Source: Thermoplasmata archaeon (GTDB lineage: Archaea > Thermoplasmatota > Thermoplasmata > Lutacidiplasmatales > UBA184). From it: 64,000 nucleotides of DNA. The notes under the pieces are model-generated. The model was not told where the DNA came from. It did no database searches and saw only the letters and a list, made by a program, of their open reading frames with translations. Both the position numbers and the translations under genes were made by a program. Below, one piece after another: positions 58,863-64,000 of this stretch (its first letter is position 1; each line of letters starts with the position of its first letter). The stretch is from positions 62,001-126,000 of the forward strand of contig DAHUZZ010000002.1 of NCBI GenBank assembly GCA_027314915.1, written 5' to 3'.

Positions 58863-61800
58863 CTAAAGCCCGCGCGCGCTCCGCCGCATCCGCCGACGGG
58901 AGGGCGGCTCCTCGACCGGCTCCTCCTCCACGGCCCCGTCGTCCTCCTCGGGGTCGCTCACCGGCCCGGCGGCGAGCGGCGGGTAGGGGACGCTCTCGGA
59001 GCTGCGGCGCTGGTCGGTGAGCTGCGAGAGCTGGTGGATGAGCGTGAGCCAGACCTTGCCCTGGTGGGCGATGGTGGTCTCCATCCGGTCGCGGAGCTCC
59101 CGGGACCGGTCGGCCATCTCGAGGTCCACCTTCCGGAGCTCGTCCTTGAGCTCGCGGCGGAGCTGGCCGAACCTCGGTTCCAGGTCGACGGCCGCGGCCG
59201 GGGGGTTCTTCTCGAGCTCCGCCACGCGGAGCCAGGTCTTCCGCACGACGGGAAGGAGCCGGTCGGCCAGCGTGACCAGCCGGCGGTCGACCTCCTCGAG
59301 CTCGGTGCGGAGCGACTCCTCGATCTTGACGAGCTCCTTGGCGTGGTTCCGGGCGTCGGACTCCATCGTGTCGAGCTTCGCGATCGCGCCCAGGTTCCCC
59401 TGGTGGAGCCGGTCCTCCGCCTGGCCCACCCGCTGGTCGAGGGCCAGGAGGAGCTCGCCCCGGAGGGTCTCGCCGGCGCGCTGGATGCGCTCCTTGAGCT
59501 GGGACTCGAGCTTGGCCGGGTCAGGCAGCCGGGCGAGCGCGCTCTCCACCTCGCCCCGCTGGCGGGCGACCAGCTCGACCGACATCGTGCGGACCCGCTC
59601 CTCCGTCTCGCGCAGCCGCTGGTCGGAGTAGCTCTGGAGCCGCACCTGGAGGTCGGCCTCGGAGTGCGCCTGCGCCTCCTTGAGCGCCTCCACCTTCTCG
59701 TCGATCTGCCGGGTGAGCTTGCCGTCGAGCTGGGTGAACCGCTCCTCGCCGACCGGCGCCGCGCGGCCCTCGAGCTCCGTCGACATCTTCTGGAGCTTCT
59801 GGGCGGTCTCCTTCGACCGCGTCTCGAGGAGGCTCGAGAGCCGGGATTCGAGCTCGCGGAGCTCGCGGCCGGCCTGCTGCCGGACCTCGGAGGCCCGGAG
59901 CTCGGCGCCCTCCCGGAGCGCGAGCTCCGACTGGGCGCGGGCGTCCTCGAGCTGGCCGGAGAGCTCGGAGAGCTGCCGGTCGATCGTCGCGGAGAGGGCG
60001 GCCCGCTCCGCATCCTCGCGCTGGAGCACCTGCGCCCGCAGATCCTCGAGCGCGCGCCGCTGGACCTCGATGATCTCGCCGAGCCGGCGCTCGAGGAGTG
60101 GCTGGACGCTCTCGAGGGCGCGGCCGGTGAGCGGCGCGGAGGCGGACTGGGCGGTCTTGAGCCGCTCCTGGACCCGCTCCTCGAGCTCGTTAAGCGAGCG
60201 CTCGAACTGCTCGCGGGCCCCGCCGACCTCGAGCCGCACCAGCTCGTCGGTCCGGGAATCGATCCGCTCGGCGAGGAGCCCCCGTGCGCCGCCGGGATCG
60301 TCGGCGAGTTCGCGGTCGAGCGCGACCTTGAGCCGCCGGTCGATCTCCGCGGCGAGCGTGGCGGGCATCGACTCGCGGAGCCGGGTCTCGGTGCTCGCGA
60401 GGAGCCCCGTGAGCTGCTGCGCCGCGCGCGTCTCGGATTCGGAGATGCGGCTCTGGACCGTGCGGGTCGTCTCGGAGCTCAGCCTGGCGAGCGCCTCGGT
60501 GAGCCGCTGGGGGCCCTCCTCGGCCCGGCGCCCGAGCTCCTCGATCTGGGATTTCAGCGCGGTGGCGAGCTCGGTGAGCTCCCGCTGATGCGCCTCCGTC
60601 TCCGCGACCCGTCCGGGCAGCTCGTCGAGCCGGGCGGCGAGGGCGGCCGCCGTCGCGGAGGCCGCGGCGAGCTGCGTCGAGAGCGTGGCCGAGCCCTCCT
60701 CGAGCTGCGCATGGCGCACCTCGACCGACTCGAGCCGGCCCATCAGCGCGCGCTGCGCGTCGGCGAGCTCCTGGGCGACCGCCTCGGAGGTCGTGAGGCG
60801 ACCCTCGAGCGGCCGGGTGCCCTCGGAGAGGCCCCGGGCGATCTGGTCGGTGAACTGGGCGGAGGCCTCCCGGGCGCGGAGGTCCGCGTCCGCGAGCCGG
60901 CGCTCGATCCGGGCTAGCGCCTCTTCGAGCCGGGCCGCCTCGGCCTCGCCCGCGGCGCGGACCTTCTGCTCGATCGACTGGTCGAGCGCCTGGCGCCACT
61001 CGACGGCCGCGGTCGCGCCGCCGATCGGGGAGAGGTTCTCGAGCTTGTCCTGCCAGCGGGTGTCGAGGTTCGTGAGCGCCTGCGCGAGCTTGGTCTCGCT
61101 GGACTGGAGGATCGCGCGAAACTTCGACTCCGCGGCCGCGTCGACTCGACGGTCCACCTCCACGCCGACAGCCTGCTCGATCTCGTTCGCGAGACGACGG
61201 AGGAGCTCCTCCTCGACCTGGCTCAGCCGACCGTCCAGCACGCGGGCGAGCACCGCCTCGACCTCGCGGGCCAGCGGCGTCTCCGCCGGGGGGGCGACGG
61301 GCGCGGCCCCGGTCGCCTCGCCCGCGGGCGGTGCGGCGGGGCGCGCGGGGGCAGCCCGGCCCGACCGGAGCGACGGATCGTCGCTGACAGGAAGGGGGAC
61401 CACCTCGCGGCCGCCCCGGGCCACGGGCGGAAGGTCCGCGGACTTCGTGAGCCAGCCCGGGTGGCCCGCTCCGGCGGCGGCCGCCTCGGCGGCGGGCGCG
61501 GTCGGAGCCGCCTCGCCCGGAGCGGGCGCGGGCTCGGGGAGCTTCGCCTTGATGTACTCCTGGGCGCGCCGCGCCGTCTCCACGGAGACCGGCACGTGGC
61601 GGCCCCGGCTGCGCTGGAGCAGGAGCGCGGCGCTCTCCATCGCGGTGCCGATCCGCCACATCTCCTTGCGGCGCTCCTTGCCGCTGCCGCGCTCGGAATC
61701 GGAGAGGATGTTCTTGAGCTTCGGAAGCTCCACCAGGTCCACCCGCTGGACGATGGGGCCGAGCCGGGTCGCGTTGTGGTCCCGGACATACTGGAGGACG

Positions 61801-62675
61801 AGCGGCACCCCATCCTTCGCCCGGCCGCCCGGCGCCGGCACGCCCTCGGTCAGGTCGCGGAAGGTGACGTTCGTCGACTCCCAGCTCTGGATCCGCTTGC
61901 GGTGGCGGTCGCCCGCCGCTTCCGCCGAGGGGATCCGCATGAGGGCGAGCGCGAGCGGCACCTGCTCGGAGAACTCGTGCAGGTTCGTCTTGGCCTGCGG
62001 GAGGAAGTAGGGGAAGGCGAGGATCGCCCCCAGCTGCAGCAGGGAGGCGGGGAGGACCCGCACGAGATCGAAGATCACCTCCATGGCGGCGTCCCAGCCG
62101 GCGGAGGCGACGGTGACCACCGGCTCGGTGGAGCCCCGGAAGAACAGGAGCCCTTCGCCGAGGAGGGCGTAGAGGTTCGGGTCCGGCACGGGCGGCTTCC
62201 GGCCGTCGGAGCGGCCGCCCGCCATCGTCGCATGCCAGCGCAGGACGTTCGGGCCGTACTCCCCGCTCGCGAGCAGCTGGGAGGAGTCGAGGACCAGCGT
62301 CTTCATCCCGAGACGGGGACGGTCCTCGGTGGAGAGGAACATCCGGCCGACGCAGGTGTACCGCCCGCCGTAGGCCGGGTAGAGGAAGAGGTTCGGGTAG
62401 TAGTTGAGCGGGGCCGGCGGGCCCGGCATCCAGTAGTCGTGGGTGTCGGCGACGTTGACGGTCAGGTTGCCCACGAGCCGGATCAGGTCGAGCGTCTCGC
62501 GCCGGCCCGGGAAGTCCTCGGGGATCGTCGTGTAGCCGGGGCTCTCCGCTTCGTTGTCGACCTGGCGGCACCAGACGACCGCGACCGGTCCCGGGCCGCC
62601 CTCGCGCACGACCGGCGGCGCCGCCGCGGACGAACCGAGCTGGGGGGCGGGCGGGCTCGCGCTCGGAGTCGACAT
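58863..62675 (-). CDS. 1,270-aa coiled-coil protein paired with a GTPase
   Basis: The ATG shares one base with the GTPase stop (TGATG). Residues 1-380 look globular, with VAVVWCRQVDNEAESPGYTT and TCVGRMFLSTEDRPRLG as distinctive stretches. Residues about 381-468 are a Pro/Ala-rich linker. From about 469 to 1225 the sequence is almost unbroken charged heptad-like coiled coil with no membrane segment. The tail is acidic then basic (PPSRRRMRRSARGL). I recognise no family. A scaffold, filament or effector driven by the GTPase is likely. Confidence 0.7.
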   Translation of the reverse strand: MSTPSASPPAPQLGSSAAAPPVVREGGPGPVAVVWCRQVDNEAESPGYTTIPEDFPGRRETLDLIRLVGNLTVNVADTHDYWMPGPPAPLNYYPNLFLYPAYGGRYTCVGRMFLSTEDRPRLGMKTLVLDSSQLLASGEYGPNVLRWHATMAGGRSDGRKPPVPDPNLYALLGEGLLFFRGSTEPVVTVASAGWDAAMEVIFDLVRVLPASLLQLGAILAFPYFLPQAKTNLHEFSEQVPLALALMRIPSAEAAGDRHRKRIQSWESTNVTFRDLTEGVPAPGGRAKDGVPLVLQYVRDHNATRLGPIVQRVDLVELPKLKNILSDSERGSGKERRKEMWRIGTAMESAALLLQRSRGRHVPVSVETARRAQEYIKAKLPEPAPAPGEAAPTAPAAEAAAAGAGHPGWLTKSADLPPVARGGREVVPLPVSDDPSLRSGRAAPARPAAPPAGEATGAAPVAPPAETPLAREVEAVLARVLDGRLSQVEEELLRRLANEIEQAVGVEVDRRVDAAAESKFRAILQSSETKLAQALTNLDTRWQDKLENLSPIGGATAAVEWRQALDQSIEQKVRAAGEAEAARLEEALARIERRLADADLRAREASAQFTDQIARGLSEGTRPLEGRLTTSEAVAQELADAQRALMGRLESVEVRHAQLEEGSATLSTQLAAASATAAALAARLDELPGRVAETEAHQRELTELATALKSQIEELGRRAEEGPQRLTEALARLSSETTRTVQSRISESETRAAQQLTGLLASTETRLRESMPATLAAEIDRRLKVALDRELADDPGGARGLLAERIDSRTDELVRLEVGGAREQFERSLNELEERVQERLKTAQSASAPLTGRALESVQPLLERRLGEIIEVQRRALEDLRAQVLQREDAERAALSATIDRQLSELSGQLEDARAQSELALREGAELRASEVRQQAGRELRELESRLSSLLETRSKETAQKLQKMSTELEGRAAPVGEERFTQLDGKLTRQIDEKVEALKEAQAHSEADLQVRLQSYSDQRLRETEERVRTMSVELVARQRGEVESALARLPDPAKLESQLKERIQRAGETLRGELLLALDQRVGQAEDRLHQGNLGAIAKLDTMESDARNHAKELVKIEESLRTELEEVDRRLVTLADRLLPVVRKTWLRVAELEKNPPAAAVDLEPRFGQLRRELKDELRKVDLEMADRSRELRDRMETTIAHQGKVWLTLIHQLSQLTDQRRSSESVPYPPLAAGPVSDPEEDDGAVEEEPVEEPPSRRRMRRSARGL

Positions 62676-63847
62676 CAACTCCCTCGCGTCGAGCGCTTCT
62701 CCAGGACCCGTTCGCAGACCCGGGCCAGCGGCAGCGTGGTGTTGACCATCACGGGGACGCCGGGCACCTCCCCCGCGGTTCCCTGCGGGAAGAGGGAGAG
62801 ATCGTTGAGCAGCATCGGGATCCCTTCGCCGCTCGACACGGCGCTCGAGATGAGGAAGACATCCTCCTTGGAGGAGATCCCGCGGCCCTCGTTGGCGACG
62901 AGGATCGTGCCCATCCCGGCGCCGTCCCGGCGGACGAGGTAGTCGTAGGGGTCGAACGGGCTCACGTACCCCCGCTCCCGAACGGAGTGCTCGACCTCGG
63001 CGTAGAACTCCTTGAGCTTGTCCGCCTTCGAGATGGCGACGACGAGCGGGAGGTTCTTCTTCCGGCAGTAGCGGAAGACGCCGCGGGCCAGGTTCACCTG
63101 CTGCGCCTGGTCCCGGAGGGACGGGAGGGACGGCGAGAGGAGCAGGATCACGCCGTCCGCCTCCGCCACGAAGTGGCCGAGGAGCGTCAGGCCGCGGCGC
63201 CAGAGGTCCCGGCGGTCCGGCCGCCAGGAGTCGAAGTGCGGGATCACCCGGCAGTTCTTCTCCTCGACCTCGGCCTCGGTCGAGTCGACCCAGAGGCGGT
63301 CGTAGGTGAAGTAGTCCGAGATGATCCCGCCGGCCTCGTCGATGGTGTGGAGGATCATCGGGCGGCTCTGCGCGGCCCCGCCGTTCGAGAGGCCGTAGCG
63401 GAAGTGCATCTTCATCTCGACGAACTGGTTGAACTTCGTCGGGAGCGGGTACTTCGTCAGGACCCCCTGCTCCTCCCGCCCGGCCGCGAGCTCCACCCAG
63501 AGCTTGCGCTTGTCCTCCATCGGGCGGTTGACGTAGTACCGGGTGGTGGTGTCGAGGCCGCCTTCGGGATCGTTGGGGTCGGTCGTCTCGTAGGTGGTCT
63601 CCTCGAGGACCACCTCCGACTCGAGGTCGCCGTACAGCGGGAGCGGGAGCCCGCCCTGCCGGGCGGGCACGTAGACCACGGGCAGGTTGAGCCCGAAGTG
63701 GCCGGAGAGGAAGCGGAAGTAGGTGGTCTTGCCCGAGGCGGGGATCCCCACCACCGCGATCCGGGCGGCGTCGGCCGCCGGGCCCTTCGACTCCGATCGC
63801 TTCGCAGGCCCCTTGGTCCGGCCCTTCGTGGTTCGAGTTTCGGCCAC
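62675..63847 (-). CDS. P-loop GTPase of unusual family
   Basis: The 390-aa protein starts at a GTG (63847) with GAGGAGG about 10 bases upstream, then a basic lead. G1 is VVGIPASGKTTYFRFL near residue 32. A long beta-rich insert follows, with LDTTTRYYVN. A G3-like ILHTIDEAGGIISDY lies near residue 145, G4-like ISKADK near 268 and G5-like SSAVSSG near 330. It resembles large regulatory GTPases seen beside partner proteins in conflict-type operons, but the family cannot be named by eye. It is coupled to the coiled-coil gene. Confidence 0.72.
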   Translation of the reverse strand: MAETRTTKGRTKGPAKRSESKGPAADAARIAVVGIPASGKTTYFRFLSGHFGLNLPVVYVPARQGGLPLPLYGDLESEVVLEETTYETTDPNDPEGGLDTTTRYYVNRPMEDKRKLWVELAAGREEQGVLTKYPLPTKFNQFVEMKMHFRYGLSNGGAAQSRPMILHTIDEAGGIISDYFTYDRLWVDSTEAEVEEKNCRVIPHFDSWRPDRRDLWRRGLTLLGHFVAEADGVILLLSPSLPSLRDQAQQVNLARGVFRYCRKKNLPLVVAISKADKLKEFYAEVEHSVRERGYVSPFDPYDYLVRRDGAGMGTILVANEGRGISSKEDVFLISSAVSSGEGIPMLLNDLSLFPQGTAGEVPGVPVMVNTTLPLARVCERVLEKRSTRGS

Positions 63848-63869
63848 CGATCGTCCTCCTCTTCTCTCC

Positions 63870-64000
63870 TTAGCGCATCTCGGCGAGGCAGATCTCGATG
63901 AAGTCGAGCGCGCCCTCGATGTGCGCGTCCCCCGAGGTGTTCTCGAGCCGGGCGTCCTGGAGCTGACCGAAGATCGCCTCGACCGCCTCCTCATGCTTCG
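63870..64000 (-). CDS. C-terminal end of a further gene of the GTPase operon (partial)
   Basis: The minus strand reads KHEEAVEAIFGQLQDA and then NTSGDAHIEGALDFIEICLAEMR to a TAA at 63870-63872, 22 bp before the GTPase start. It is helical and acidic. The start is outside the window. Tight spacing suggests it belongs to the same operon. Confidence 0.5.
   Translation of the reverse strand, partial: KHEEAVEAIFGQLQDARLENTSGDAHIEGALDFIEICLAEMR

Noticed and set aside
59034..60917. 627-codon plus-strand frame opposite the coiled-coil gene
   Set aside because: Leu/Glu/Arg-rich mirror of the coiled coil; no promoter or start signal.

Overview
The window is from a G+C-rich archaeon. The archaeal assignment rests on a transcription factor B zinc ribbon at the left edge, aIF5B, TruD, an aCPSF2-type beta-CASP nuclease, NOG1, the two-subunit glycine dehydrogenase (gcvPA/gcvPB), a Trm-G10-type methyltransferase, a tRNA intron with a bulge-helix-bulge motif, and many genes whose start codon lies 25-29 bp from a TATA-like box (leaderless transcripts). 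A thermoplasmatal or related euryarchaeal lineage is plausible, but the sequence alone does not prove it.

Layout. 1-17.8 kb: TFB (partial), an exported protein, aIF5B, a phosphodiesterase-family protein, a TauE/DUF1634 pair, DNA polymerase IV, a response regulator with two KaiC-like ATPases, TruD, a methyltransferase, an MFS transporter, a metalloprotease-like protein, an S58-type peptidase and an HTH-CBS regulator. 17.9-31.6 kb: a B12-binding radical SAM protein, an IMPase/NAD kinase/JAMM operon, aCPSF2, NOG1, then a long same-strand run gcvPA-gcvPB-M24 peptidase-PFK-mtnA-glycosyltransferase with ATGA/GTGA overlaps. 31.7-36.3 kb: a tRNA-Asp with an intron in its T-loop, a GT2 glycosyltransferase, an esterase, a cupin and an exported glycoside-hydrolase-like protein.

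36,343-49,042 is an integrated mobile element of about 12.7 kb. A 22-bp copy of the 5' end of tRNA-Arg(CCT) lies at its left end, and the intact tRNA gene forms its right end. A complete tyrosine recombinase ends 25 bp before that tRNA. Inside are a two-gene operon of very large exported Kelch-like proteins (1,227 and 855 aa), an ISL3 transposase relic, a ribbon-helix-helix protein whose tail was clipped by a complete IS (20-bp perfect terminal inverted repeats), a P-loop ATPase coupled to a zinc-ribbon protein, and the integrase. Base composition is visibly more A+T-rich than the surroundings, most clearly in the Kelch genes.

49.1-64 kb returns to chromosomal genes: a DUF973-like membrane protein, a phosphohexomutase, Mut7-C, Trm-G10 with an apparent CTG start, a site-2-protease-like M50 peptidase, small archaeal proteins, a CoaD-like adenylyltransferase with no ATG/GTG/TTG start in frame, an exported phosphoesterase, and a right-edge operon that pairs an unusual P-loop GTPase with a 1,270-aa coiled-coil protein. 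The strongest candidates for something new are the 5'-tRNA-integrated Kelch element, the tRNA-Asp T-loop intron, and the GTPase/coiled-coil operon.
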